The notes beneath the pieces are model-generated. The model was given only the letters and a program-made list of their open reading frames with translations. It ran no database searches and was not told where the DNA came from. This document shows positions 34,253-42,846 of a DNA stretch of 64,000 nt, piece after piece (position 1 is the stretch's first letter; each line of letters opens with the position of its first letter). The position numbers were made by a program, and so were the translations under genes. Source of the DNA: Pullichristensenella sp002068815 (GTDB taxonomy: Bacteria; Bacillota; Clostridia; Christensenellales; Aristaeellaceae); the NCBI GenBank assembly GCA_040772885.1, contig JAXGXF010000007.1:120520-184519 (forward strand), read 5' to 3'.

Positions 34253-34281
34253 ATTCTAGCATGGTTTCATTTTCCACGCAA
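34253..34281 (-). promoter_or_regulatory. Promoter of the RpiR gene
   Basis: Minus-strand TTGCGT (34276-34281), 17-base spacer, TAGAAT (34253-34258). Confidence 0.6.
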
Positions 34282-34303
34282 TCCCTTTTTCTCGAAAATG
34301 AAA
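34265..34303. promoter_or_regulatory. Inverted repeat, candidate RpiR operator
   Basis: TTTCATTTTC (34265-34274) and GAAAATGAAA (34294-34303) are perfect ten-base inverted arms with a 19-base spacer. One arm lies in the spacer of the RpiR promoter, suggesting autoregulation; GAAA/TTTC-rich dyads are usual for this family. Confidence 0.55.
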
Positions 34304-34372
34304 AATTTTTTTTATTATGCCCGGCCATTCCGCAATCTATTCGGCTTGTTGTGTTAATTTTACATCCGCTTA

Positions 34373-34401
34373 TTGACAAATATTCCAGAAACATCTATGA
34401 T
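34373..34401 (+). promoter_or_regulatory. Sigma-A promoter of the SDR cluster
   Basis: TTGACA (34373-34378), 17-base spacer, TATGAT (34396-34401): one mismatch from consensus. It leaves a leader of about 85 bases before the first SDR gene. Confidence 0.82.
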
Positions 34402-34493
34402 AATGACGTTGAGAGAAAAAATTTCTTTTATTCCCGCGCCGCGGACCCGAGGGATATGAAAGTTTTTTCCACCAAAATAGTGGGGTGATCGGC

Positions 34494-35270
34494 ATGAACA
34501 TGGCGGGCAGGCGGGCATTCATCACCGGCGCCAGCTCCGGAATCGGGCGCGGGACCGCGCGGGCATTCGCTGCGGCGGGGGCAAAGGTGGCGCTGAGCGC
34601 GCGCTCGGCCGACAAGCTCGAGGCGCTCTGCGAGGAGATCCGCGGGGCCGGCGGCGACGCCGAGGCGTTTCCGGCCGACGTGACGGATTCCCGCGAGGTC
34701 GCTCGCGCGCTCGAGCTTGCCGCCGGGCGCTTCGGCGGCATCGACGCGGTCGTCCACTGCGCCGGGATGACGATCAAGGGCCGGCTCGAGGAGATGGAGC
34801 CGCAGGACTGGGACGCCGTACTCGGCACGAACCTGAAATCGACCTACGAAATGGCGCGGCTGGCCTACCCCTATCTGCTTGAGTCGGCGAAGGAGAGGCC
34901 GGCGAAATTCCTTGCGATCGGGTCGGTGGGCACGTATCTGGGCATACCGCTGTCGGCGGCGTATTGCGCGTCGAAGGGCGGGCTCGTGCAGCTCGTCAAG
35001 GCGCTGGCGGTCGAGTGGGCGGCCCGGGGCATCTGCGTGAACGCCGTCTGCCCGGGCTACGTATGGACGGCGCTCTCGGAGTCCGTGCTGAAGATCGGTG
35101 AAACCCGCAAAAAAGTCATCGCGAGAATCCCGATGCGGCGCATCGGCGAACCCGAGGACATCGCAAACGCGCTGCTGTTTCTCGCATCGGGCCTTTCGGA
35201 CTACATCACCGGCGCGACGTTGAACGTGGATGGCGGGCTTCTCTCGGCCGCGTACACGATGGACGACTGA
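34494..35270 (+). CDS. Short-chain dehydrogenase/reductase 2
   Basis: 258 residues: TGASSGIG cofactor loop, SARSADK after strand 2 (an NADP-type position), HCAG in place of NNAG, YCASKGG active-site pair and PGYVWTAL. First gene of a run SDR-SDR-SDR-ABC ATPase on the plus strand. The ATG at 34494 has GGGGTG six bases ahead; the in-frame GTG at 34485 is within that site. Substrate unknown. Confidence 0.9.
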   Translation: MNMAGRRAFITGASSGIGRGTARAFAAAGAKVALSARSADKLEALCEEIRGAGGDAEAFPADVTDSREVARALELAAGRFGGIDAVVHCAGMTIKGRLEEMEPQDWDAVLGTNLKSTYEMARLAYPYLLESAKERPAKFLAIGSVGTYLGIPLSAAYCASKGGLVQLVKALAVEWAARGICVNAVCPGYVWTALSESVLKIGETRKKVIARIPMRRIGEPEDIANALLFLASGLSDYITGATLNVDGGLLSAAYTMDD

Positions 35271-35311
35271 CGGGCCGGGGGAAGCAAACATTTTTGACGG
35301 AGGGGACGCAA

Positions 35312-36097
35312 ATGGAACTCAAGGACAAGGTCTGTGTCATCACCGGCGGCACGAGCGGCATCGGCAGGGCGACGGTCGAGCGATTTGTCGAGGAGGGGGC
35401 GAAGGTCGTCTTCTGCGGCCGGCGCAGTAACCGCGGCGAGGAGGTCGTCCGCGACGTCGAGGCGCGCAATTACCCGGGCGAGGTCCGCTTCTTCCAGTGC
35501 GACGTCAGCAAGGAGGAGGACATCAAGGAGCTCGCCGCCTACGTCAAGCGGGAGTTCGGCAACTGCGAGGTGCTCTTCACAAACGCCGGCGTCCACCAGT
35601 CGGGAAAGCTCCACGAGACGAAGCCCGAGGACTGGGACCGGATCATGAACATCGACGTGCGCGGCGTCTACCTCTGCTGCTACTACTTCCTGCCGCAGAT
35701 GCTCGAGGGGAACTACGGGACGATCATCAACATGTCGTCCGTCTCCGGACTGCTCGGCGACACGGACATGGTGGCCTACAACACCGCGAAGGGCGCGATC
35801 ACGAACATGACGCGCTGCATGGCGCTGGACTACGCGTCCAACGGCATACGCGTCAACGCGGTCTGCCCCGGCATGACGCGCACCGAAATCCTCGAAAACA
35901 CGTTCGCCTGCGTAAGGGGCGCGGAGGAGAAGTTCAAGGCGGCGTATCCTGTGCACTACGTCGCGGAGGCGACGCAGGTCGCCGACGCGGTGATCTTCCT
36001 CGCCTCGCGGAAGGTGGACTACTTAAACGGCATCAACCTGCCGATCGACGGCGGCCTGACCGCGCACACGGGCCAGCCGGCGATGGGCGTCTATTGA
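35312..36097 (+). CDS. Short-chain dehydrogenase/reductase 3
   Basis: 261 residues, classical SDR: TGGTSGIG, CGRRSNRGEE (NADP-type arginines), TNAG, MSSVSG, YNTAKGA and PGMTRTEI. The start at 35312 follows GGAGGGG. 41 bases after SDR 2 and five bases before SDR 4. Two or more SDRs in one sugar operon typically invert the configuration at a carbon by oxidation and re-reduction; whether that applies here is inference. Confidence 0.9.
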   Translation: MELKDKVCVITGGTSGIGRATVERFVEEGAKVVFCGRRSNRGEEVVRDVEARNYPGEVRFFQCDVSKEEDIKELAAYVKREFGNCEVLFTNAGVHQSGKLHETKPEDWDRIMNIDVRGVYLCCYYFLPQMLEGNYGTIINMSSVSGLLGDTDMVAYNTAKGAITNMTRCMALDYASNGIRVNAVCPGMTRTEILENTFACVRGAEEKFKAAYPVHYVAEATQVADAVIFLASRKVDYLNGINLPIDGGLTAHTGQPAMGVY

Positions 36098-36102
36098 CGG
36101 CG

Positions 36103-36831
36103 ATGAGAACCGTGCTGATTACGGGCGCGGCGAGCGGCATCGGCTTTGAAGCCGCGCGGGGCTTTGCCGGGATGGGCGACCGCGTCATCGCTTGCGACCG
36201 CGACGAGGCCGGGCTCGAGGCGCTGCGCGCCGCCTGCCGGGGATTCTCCGTCGAGGCGGTCCGGCTGGACCTCGCCGATCTCGATTCGCTCGGCGCCGCG
36301 GAGGACGCCGCGCGGGAGGCGGGCGGGATCGACGTGCTGGTCAACTGCGCCGGCATCTGCTCCGGGACGAAGCTGAACGAGATTACCCCCGCGGAGTGGG
36401 ACAGGACCTATGCCATCAACGTCCGCGGACCGTTCTTCCTGACGCAGCGACTGCTGCCCTGCATGAAGGAGAGCGGAGCGTCGTCCATCGTCAACGTGAG
36501 CTCGATGGCCGGCTTTACCGGTGGCATCCAGAGCAACCCAGCGTATTCGAGCTCGAAGGCCGCCGTCACCTGCACGACGAAGAACCTCGCAAAATTCTGC
36601 GCGCCTCGCGGCATACGGGTCAACGAGGTTTCGCCCGGGACGGCCCAGACGAAGATGACGTTAAACTGGCTCGGCGAGGAGGGACTGAAGCCCTTCGCGG
36701 AAAGGGTGCCGCTCGGCCGCGTGGCCGTTGCCCAGGACGTCGCGAAGGTGATACTGTTCCTCGCGTCCGACGCCGCGGGCTTCATAACCGGGCAGTCCGT
36801 CCAGGTCAACGGCGGGATGTACATGCCGTGA
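36103..36831 (+). CDS. Short-chain dehydrogenase/reductase 4
   Basis: 242 residues: TGAASGIG, CDRDEAG with an acidic residue after strand 2 (CDRD), indicating NAD(H), NCAG, VSSMAG, YSSSKAA and PGTAQTKM. It starts five bases after SDR 3 with a weak ribosome site, so its translation is probably coupled. The contrast in cofactor preference with SDR 2 and SDR 3 fits an oxidation/reduction pair (inference). Confidence 0.88.
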   Translation: MRTVLITGAASGIGFEAARGFAGMGDRVIACDRDEAGLEALRAACRGFSVEAVRLDLADLDSLGAAEDAAREAGGIDVLVNCAGICSGTKLNEITPAEWDRTYAINVRGPFFLTQRLLPCMKESGASSIVNVSSMAGFTGGIQSNPAYSSSKAAVTCTTKNLAKFCAPRGIRVNEVSPGTAQTKMTLNWLGEEGLKPFAERVPLGRVAVAQDVAKVILFLASDAAGFITGQSVQVNGGMYMP

Positions 36832-36862
36832 GCGCGCGAGAGAAAAGAAGGTGGCTGAAGCA

Positions 36863-38002
36863 TTGAGCGAACAATTTGAAGCCGTTGTATCGATGCGGCA
36901 CATCGACAAACAGTTCGGCGGCGCCTATGCGCTCCGGGACGTCGATTTCGACGTGCGCAAGGAGATTCACGCGATCGTCGGGCACAACGGCGCGGGCAAG
37001 ACCACGCTCGTGAAGATACTGATGGGTGCGCTCAAGCAGGACAGGGGCGAGATCACCCTGAACGGCAAGGTGCTCAACATCAATTCCCCGCGCGAGGCGC
37101 TCGAGAACAGGATCGCGATGGTGTGGCAGGAGCTCGCGAACTTTCCGAACCTGACGGTGACGGAAAACATGCTCATGCGCCGCTTCGTGATGCAGAAGGG
37201 CGGCAAGGCGGTCGATTGGAAGGCCAGCCACGAGCTGTGCAGAAAGTACCTGCAGAGGATGGACCTCGACATCGATCCCCGGACGAAGATGGCCCAGCTG
37301 CCGCTGGCGCATCAGCAGCTCGTCGAGTTTGCCAAGGCGATGTCGTTCGATCCGGCGGTGCTGATACTCGACGAGCCGACCTCGTCTTTGTCCGTCGCGG
37401 AGCAGGAGGTGCTCTACGACAAGATTCGCCTGATCAAGTCGAAGGGCGTCGCGATCATCTTCATCTCCCACAAGCTGGACGAGGTGATGATGCTGTCGGA
37501 CCGCATTACGGTCTTCCGCGACGGCCGCAGGATCTTCACGCGGGACGCGGCGGAGCTTTCGAAGGCCGACATCATCACCGCGATCGTCGGCAAGGAGACG
37601 AACCTGATGGAGAACCTCCGCCACGACGGGGGGAGCTGCTCCGCGGTCGGCGGGGCGACGGTTCTCGAGGTCCGGCGCGTCGGCATGGAGCGCCGCCTGC
37701 GCGACATATCGCTGAAGGCGTGCGCGGGGGAGGTCGTCGGCATCGTCGGCGTCGAGGGCTCCGGCATCTCCGAGCTCGGGCGGATACTGATGGGCATCGA
37801 GCAGGAATACACCGGCGAATACGCGCTGGAGGGCAGGGCCCGCAGGTTCGGCTCGCCCAAGGACGCCGTCGCCGCCGGCATCGGCTACGTCCCGAAGGAC
37901 CGCAAGGTCGAGGGGATCATCCCCCGGATGACGGTCGGCGACAACATCATACTCGCGTCGCTGCGCGAGGTCAGCAGGCGGGGCTTGAAACAAAAAATGT
38001 AG
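36863..38002 (+). pseudogene. Importer 3: sugar ABC ATPase truncated at the C terminus
   Basis: 379 residues against about 500 for the family. The first domain is intact: Walker A GHNGAGKTT (residues 40-48), signature LPLAHQQ, Walker B LILDEPTSSLS. The second domain breaks off at NIILASLREVSRRGLKQKM, before its LSGGNQQ signature and Walker B. No remainder of the domain is visible in any frame downstream, and no permease or binding-protein gene follows, so DNA was lost at about 37990-38010. The TTG start follows AAGGTGG. It may still make a protein, but a working importer is unlikely. Confidence 0.8.
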
Positions 38003-38003
38003 G

Positions 38004-38032
38004 TTGTGAAGTGCCGGCCAAGGTGATACCAT
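38004..38032 (+). promoter_or_regulatory. Candidate promoter of the importer 4 operon
   Basis: TTGTGA (38004-38009), 17-base spacer, TACCAT (38027-38032), directly downstream of the truncated ATPase gene. Match to consensus is moderate. Confidence 0.5.
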
Positions 38033-38100
38033 AAACGCTGGAAGAGCGAATGCGCCCGAAGCGCAATGCAATGAATTCGTCTGAATTGGAGGGATACGCA

Positions 38101-38970
38101 ATGAAGATGGGAATGTACACGAGGGAAATCCGGAGGAATACGGTCGAGGAGCTCTTTGACGAGATAAAGCGCCTGGAGTTCAATACGGTCCAGCTGGATT
38201 TTCAGTCCGTTCCAGAAATCGGCGAGGAGCTCCCTCTGGCCGTAGATTCGGGCGTCCTCCGGCACCTGAAGGCGGTTCTCGACGCGCGCGGCATCACGGT
38301 CGCCGCACTGAACGGCACGTTTAACATGTGTGCGCACGATCCCGAGACGCGCGCGGACAACATCACCCGGTTCGAGACGCTGGCAAAGAGCTGCGCGCCG
38401 CTGGACTGCGACCTGATCACGCTGTGCACCGGCTCGCGCAACCCGGGCTACCCGATGCGCTGGCGGTATCACCCCGACAACAACACCCCCGAGGCGTGGG
38501 AAGATGTCCTCTGGTCGGGCCACGCGATCGGCAGGATCGCGAAAAAATACGGCATCCGGCTGGGCATCGAGATCGAGTCGACGCTGGTGGTGGGAACGCC
38601 GGAGAAGGCGATCCGGTTCTTTGCGGAACTGGGAGAGGACGCCGAACCCTTTGGCGTGATCTACGACGCCTCCAACCTGTATGTGGACGGGCTGCAGACG
38701 CTCGAATCCATGCACGAGCTGATGGACCGAACCTTTAAACTGGTCGGCGACCGGGTCCTGCTCGCGCACGGCAAGGACCTCCTCTACGGCGAGGGACTCA
38801 GGCAGAACGGCTGCGGCCTGGGCATGATCGACTACGACTACTATCTGCAGGGCCTCAAGCGGATCGGCTATACGGAGATCATGATCATTCACGGCATAAA
38901 AAACGAGGCGGATTTCCCCTATTGCTCGAACTTCATGAAGCAGAAGCTGCAGCTGAACGGCCTGTGGTGA
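38101..38970 (+). CDS. Sugar-phosphate isomerase/epimerase-like TIM-barrel protein
   Basis: 289 residues, AP-endonuclease-2/xylose-isomerase-like barrel: GMYTREIRRNTVEELFDEIKRL is typical of the first strand-helix, GIEIES carries a probable metal-binding glutamate, YDASNLYVDG an aspartate ligand, AHGKD a histidine and IIHGIKNE the last strand. Family members isomerise or epimerise keto-sugars or act on inositol derivatives. It opens the importer 4 operon. ATG 38101 follows TTGGAGGGAT. Confidence 0.85.
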   Translation: MKMGMYTREIRRNTVEELFDEIKRLEFNTVQLDFQSVPEIGEELPLAVDSGVLRHLKAVLDARGITVAALNGTFNMCAHDPETRADNITRFETLAKSCAPLDCDLITLCTGSRNPGYPMRWRYHPDNNTPEAWEDVLWSGHAIGRIAKKYGIRLGIEIESTLVVGTPEKAIRFFAELGEDAEPFGVIYDASNLYVDGLQTLESMHELMDRTFKLVGDRVLLAHGKDLLYGEGLRQNGCGLGMIDYDYYLQGLKRIGYTEIMIIHGIKNEADFPYCSNFMKQKLQLNGLW

Positions 38971-39033
38971 CCGCCTTGGGGAGGGGCCGCGCCGAAACAC
39001 GCAGGCGGACAAACCGACGGGGGAGGTATACGG

Positions 39034-40536
39034 GTGTCTGTTGAAAACATATTGGAGATGCGATCCGTCGTCAAGCAGTTCCCCGGCGTTCGCGCTCTGG
39101 ACAATGTGGAGCTCGAGCTGCGCAAGGGCGAAGTGCTGGCGCTGGTCGGGGAAAACGGGGCCGGGAAATCCACGCTGATGCGGGTGCTCCTGGGCATCTA
39201 CAGGCCCACGTCGGGGAGCATAACCTTCAAGGGCCAGCCCTTCGCGCCGATGTCCCCGATGGATGCGCTTCGCTCCGGCATATCGATGATCCATCAGGAG
39301 ATAACGCTCGTTCCGACGATGACCGTCGCGGAGAACATCTGGCTTGGGCGCGAGGATAAATTCTCATCCTGCGGCTTTCTGAACACGAAGAAGCGCGAAA
39401 GGGCGGCGCAGGAATTGCTTGCGCGCTTTGATCTGGACATCCAGAGCCATGCGCTGGTCAGTTCGCTGAGCGTGGCAAACATGCAGCTGGTGGAGATCAT
39501 CCGCGCGATCTCCTACAGTTCCGACGTCATCATCATGGACGAGCCCACTTCGGCGCTGGCGCAGAACGAGGTCGAGATTCTTTTCCGCATCATCCGCCGG
39601 CTCAAGGCGGAGCAGATTTCGGTAATTTTTATTTCCCACAAGCTGGACGAGGTCTTCGGGATATGCGACCGGATTATGGTGCTGCGCGACGGCCGCTTCA
39701 TCACGGCGGTGAATTCCTCGGAGCTCGACGAGGCGCGCCTGATTCCGTACATCGTTGGGCGCGAGGTGACGAACCTGTTCCCCAAGCTGAAGGCGGAGAT
39801 TGCCGATGGCGTGCTGGAGGTCCGGGGGCTGGGGAAAAGAGGCGTGTTCAAGGACATCAGCTTCTATGTCCGCAAGGGGGAGATTCTCGGCTTCGCGGGG
39901 CTGATGGGCGCGGGCCGCAGCGAAATTGCCAGCGCGTTATTCGGAATCGACCCCTACGACGAGGGCGAGATATTCATCCGCGGAAAGAAGGTCCGCATCC
40001 GCAGCTGTACGGACGCAATCATGAACGGCATCGGGATGGTTACCGAGGACCGACTGCGCCGCGGCGTCATCCACAAGCTCTCCGTGAAGTTCAACATCAC
40101 GATCGCGAATCTGCGCCGCTATACGGACAGGCTGGGGTTCGTCCACGGCAAGGCGGAAGCCGAGGACGTCGAAACAAAGATTCGCCAGATCAACATCAAG
40201 GTCAGCAATCCGAAGCAGGCCATCGCGACGCTCTCCGGCGGCAACCAGCAGAAGTGCATCATCGCCAAATGGCTGCTGACGGACCCCGATATTTTGATAC
40301 TGGACGAGCCGACGCGCGGCATAGACGTCGGCTCCAAGGCGGAGATACACCGCATGATCTCGCAGCTCGCGCAGTCGGGAAAGGCCATTATCATGATCTC
40401 CTCGGAGCTTCCCGAGGTCATGGGGATGAGCGACAGAATGATGGTCGTCTGCCGCGGCAGGATTACCGCGGAATTTAGTCGGCAGGAATTTGATTCCGAA
40501 AGAATTATGCGGTCGGCCTTCGGACTTGAAAACTGA
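39034..40536 (+). CDS. Importer 4: sugar ABC ATPase
   Basis: 500 residues, two nucleotide-binding domains. Walker A GENGAGKST is at 39-47; the first signature region reads SSLSVANMQ and Walker B is VIIMDEPTSAL. The second domain has LSGGNQQKC and ILDEPTRGID. GTG start at 39034, seven bases after GGGGGAGG. The 63-base gap after the epimerase gene carries nothing notable. Being full length, it may serve the system whose own ATPase (36863) is broken. Confidence 0.93.
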   Translation: MSVENILEMRSVVKQFPGVRALDNVELELRKGEVLALVGENGAGKSTLMRVLLGIYRPTSGSITFKGQPFAPMSPMDALRSGISMIHQEITLVPTMTVAENIWLGREDKFSSCGFLNTKKRERAAQELLARFDLDIQSHALVSSLSVANMQLVEIIRAISYSSDVIIMDEPTSALAQNEVEILFRIIRRLKAEQISVIFISHKLDEVFGICDRIMVLRDGRFITAVNSSELDEARLIPYIVGREVTNLFPKLKAEIADGVLEVRGLGKRGVFKDISFYVRKGEILGFAGLMGAGRSEIASALFGIDPYDEGEIFIRGKKVRIRSCTDAIMNGIGMVTEDRLRRGVIHKLSVKFNITIANLRRYTDRLGFVHGKAEAEDVETKIRQINIKVSNPKQAIATLSGGNQQKCIIAKWLLTDPDILILDEPTRGIDVGSKAEIHRMISQLAQSGKAIIMISSELPEVMGMSDRMMVVCRGRITAEFSRQEFDSERIMRSAFGLEN

Positions 40537-40564
40537 CAGCACAGAAAGCGAGGATTCGACTTCC

Positions 40565-41554
40565 ATGAACAAGATCGCGTCGAGACAAAAGCTATTCGAC
40601 TTCGCGCTGGAGAACAAAGCCATCGTCATCTTGCTGGCGATTTGCCTGGGCACGACGTGTCTGGTCCCCTTGACCTTTCTGACGGTTCGAAACCTCACCA
40701 ACGTAATCCGGCAAATCGCGGTAACCTGCATTATGTCCGCCGGGACGACGCTGGTGCTCACCTCGGGGAAAATGGACCTGTCCATCGGCGCGCTGCTGAG
40801 CATGCTGGGTGTCATCATGGCCAAGCTGTACGAGCGAGGGTATTCCCTGATGTCGGTGTGGCTGGTCGGCCTTGTGATCGGCGGCGTCTGCGGCTATCTG
40901 AACGGATTCATCGCAACGGTGTTCAAGCTGAACGCGTTCATCGTTACACTCTCGACGCAGCAGATTTTCAAGGGGCTCGCGTTCGCAATCTCGAACAATA
41001 CCCCCGTCGTGGGGCTTGACAATACCTTCAAGTATATCGGGCAGGGCTACATACTGGGCGTCATCCCGGTGCCGGTGGTCATCATGTTCGCCGTGCTGTC
41101 GATTACGTCGCTGGTGCTGTACCGAACAAAATTCGGCCGCGCGGTCGTGGCCATCGGCGGCAACGAGGAAGCGGCGCGCGTCTCGGGAATTAACACGGGC
41201 CGGACGCGCCGGATGGTATACCTGTACACGGGCTGCACCTGTTCGGTCGCCGCGCTGGTCATGACCGCCCGCCTTTCCTCGGCGCAGCCCTCGGCGGGCA
41301 TCGGCATGGAGATGGACGCGATCTGTGCGATCGTCTTGGGCGGTACGGCGAACACAGGCGGCAAGGGAAAGGTATTCGGAACGTTGGTCGGCTGTCTGAT
41401 CGTGGGCGTCGTGACCAACGCGCTGAACTTGAACCGCGTGGATTCCAACTGGCAGTATGTCGCCAAGGGCATCATGATCATCATCGCCATCGCAATCGAC
41501 GTGGTGACGGAGGATTACGTCAAGCGCCAGCAGGTCAAGGCGCGAATCATCTAG
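40565..41554 (+). CDS. Importer 4: sugar ABC permease, RbsC family
   Basis: 329 residues, eight to ten membrane segments, with LTSGKMDLSIGALLSMLG and the coupling loop VLGGTANTGGKGKVFGTLVG. A single permease gene, so the channel is probably a homodimer. It ends 136 bases before the binding-protein gene. Confidence 0.92.
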   Translation: MNKIASRQKLFDFALENKAIVILLAICLGTTCLVPLTFLTVRNLTNVIRQIAVTCIMSAGTTLVLTSGKMDLSIGALLSMLGVIMAKLYERGYSLMSVWLVGLVIGGVCGYLNGFIATVFKLNAFIVTLSTQQIFKGLAFAISNNTPVVGLDNTFKYIGQGYILGVIPVPVVIMFAVLSITSLVLYRTKFGRAVVAIGGNEEAARVSGINTGRTRRMVYLYTGCTCSVAALVMTARLSSAQPSAGIGMEMDAICAIVLGGTANTGGKGKVFGTLVGCLIVGVVTNALNLNRVDSNWQYVAKGIMIIIAIAIDVVTEDYVKRQQVKARII

Positions 41555-41643
41555 GAATCCCCCGCCCCCCCCTCGATTCTCTCCGCTTGTCCCGCCGCTT
41601 TGCAAACCCGACCGAATAGAGGAGCCCGCAATTTCCGAGTACC

Positions 41644-41668
41644 TCAAATGTGATGCCCTCACATTTGA
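41644..41668 (+). promoter_or_regulatory. Hairpin in the gap ahead of importer 4 binding-protein gene
   Basis: TCAAATGTGA and TCACATTTGA are perfect ten-base arms around a five-base loop, 22 bases before the start codon. It could be an operator-type palindrome or an RNA processing/stability element; there is no T-run, and an A-rich stretch follows. Confidence 0.55.
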
Positions 41669-41690
41669 AATAAAAAACGGAGGTGTACCC

Positions 41691-42713
41691 ATGAAGAGAC
41701 TGCTTGCGATTCTGGTGGTTCTCACGCTCGCGCTGGCATGCGCGCCCATCAGCTTTGCGGAAGCCGTTCCGGGCGATTCCAACGGAGACGGCATCATCCG
41801 CGTCGGCTGGGCTGCAAACAACATGGATGAGACGAAGGCACTCTATCTGAAGTACTATCAGGAATTCTTTGCGAGCCACCCCGAGAGCGATTTTGTGTAC
41901 ACGAGCGCAGAAGGCCTTGCCGAGAAGCAGGTCGGCGACGTCGATTCCCTAATCGCGCTGGGCTGCGATGTGATCTGGATCAGCGTTATTGACCCCACCG
42001 CCGCGTATTCCTGCGTCGACGCCTGTCACAACGCGAACGTCCGCATCATCACCTACGGAGATAAGCTCAAGCATCCGGACGTGGATCTTGAGGTCGGCAA
42101 CCGCCCCTATGACTACGGTGTCGTGCAGGGCAGCATCATCTCCAAGTGGCTGGATGCGAACCCCGACATCAACCTCAAGGTCGGCTACATTCGCGGCGAT
42201 CTGGCCTCCCAGCAGGTTGCGGACACCTACCAGGGTCTGATCGATACCATTGCCGAGTACATTGAGTCCGGCCGGTTTGAAATCATCGTGGACGACACCG
42301 CCACCTGGCGCAGCGCGGACGCCATGCTCAAGACGGAGGACTGGATTCAGGCCTATCCGGAGCTGAACAGCATCGTCTGCCAGAACGACGAGATGGCGAT
42401 CGGCGCGATCCAGGCGATCAACGCGGCCGGCCTGAAGCCCAACAAGGATGTTTTTGTGTTCGGCAAGGACGGCAACGCGCACGGCCGCGAGTACATCCTC
42501 TCCGGGGAAATGACCGCCACCGTGTTCATCGACCACAGGGCGAGCTGCTTCTATTTCGTGGACATCATCAACCGCTTCGCGCACGGCGAGCAGTTCCCGC
42601 AAAAGACGATCATCCCCGACTTCACGATGTTCCTCGCGGAGCTGACCCCGGAATCCTATGACGAGGTCATGGCATGGTCCGAAGCCAAATACGCGGAGGT
42701 GACCGGGGGATAA
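41691..42713 (+). CDS. Importer 4: sugar-binding protein
   Basis: 340 residues with a signal peptide (MKRLLAILVVLTLALACAPISFA). The mature fold is type I: ALGCDVIWISVIDPTAAYS, NVRIITYGDK, IVCQNDEMAIGAIQAINAAG and VFVFGKDGNAHGREYIL. Unlike the other importers, the binding-protein gene comes last in the operon, separated by 136 bases with a hairpin. A signal-peptide cysteine (ALACAP) is not in a convincing lipobox. Its start follows CGGAGGTG. Confidence 0.9.
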   Translation: MKRLLAILVVLTLALACAPISFAEAVPGDSNGDGIIRVGWAANNMDETKALYLKYYQEFFASHPESDFVYTSAEGLAEKQVGDVDSLIALGCDVIWISVIDPTAAYSCVDACHNANVRIITYGDKLKHPDVDLEVGNRPYDYGVVQGSIISKWLDANPDINLKVGYIRGDLASQQVADTYQGLIDTIAEYIESGRFEIIVDDTATWRSADAMLKTEDWIQAYPELNSIVCQNDEMAIGAIQAINAAGLKPNKDVFVFGKDGNAHGREYILSGEMTATVFIDHRASCFYFVDIINRFAHGEQFPQKTIIPDFTMFLAELTPESYDEVMAWSEAKYAEVTGG

Positions 42714-42746
42714 TCCTCCCCGGGATGCCTGCGGCCGGGTTTCATT

Positions 42747-42775
42747 CGGGCGAGTGAAGCGCATTCGCTCGCCCG
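42747..42775 (+). terminator. Probable terminator of the importer 4 operon
   Basis: Arms CGGGCGAG and CTCGCCCG with a 13-base loop that can pair further, followed by GATTCTTG. The T-run is short, so confidence is moderate. Confidence 0.5.
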
Positions 42776-42846
42776 GATTCTTGCCGCTTCGGCGCTCTGT
42801 GCCTCAGGGCGGCCGCACGATGCTTTCGATGGAAGGAAACAGCAGC

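Larger units (their letters stand above)
34161..34493. other. AT-rich intergenic control region between RpiR and the SDR cluster
   Basis: 333 bases, clearly richer in A and T than the surroundings. It holds two divergent promoters (34253-34281 minus, 34373-34401 plus) and an inverted repeat (34265-34303). The short open frame inside it overlaps these sites, lacks a good ribosome site and resembles nothing I know, so I treat the stretch as non-coding. Confidence 0.7.

Noticed and set aside
34261..34488. 75-codon frame in the RpiR-SDR intergenic region
   Set aside because: It overlaps a near-consensus promoter and an inverted repeat, has no good ribosome site, and its composition is that of AT-rich non-coding DNA.
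36863..38002. Treating the short ATPase as a one-domain ABC protein of another family
   Set aside because: Its second domain is present up to about two thirds (VPKDRKVEGIIPRMTVGDNI is the RbsA-type second-domain segment), so it is a truncated RbsA-type protein rather than a one-domain ATPase.
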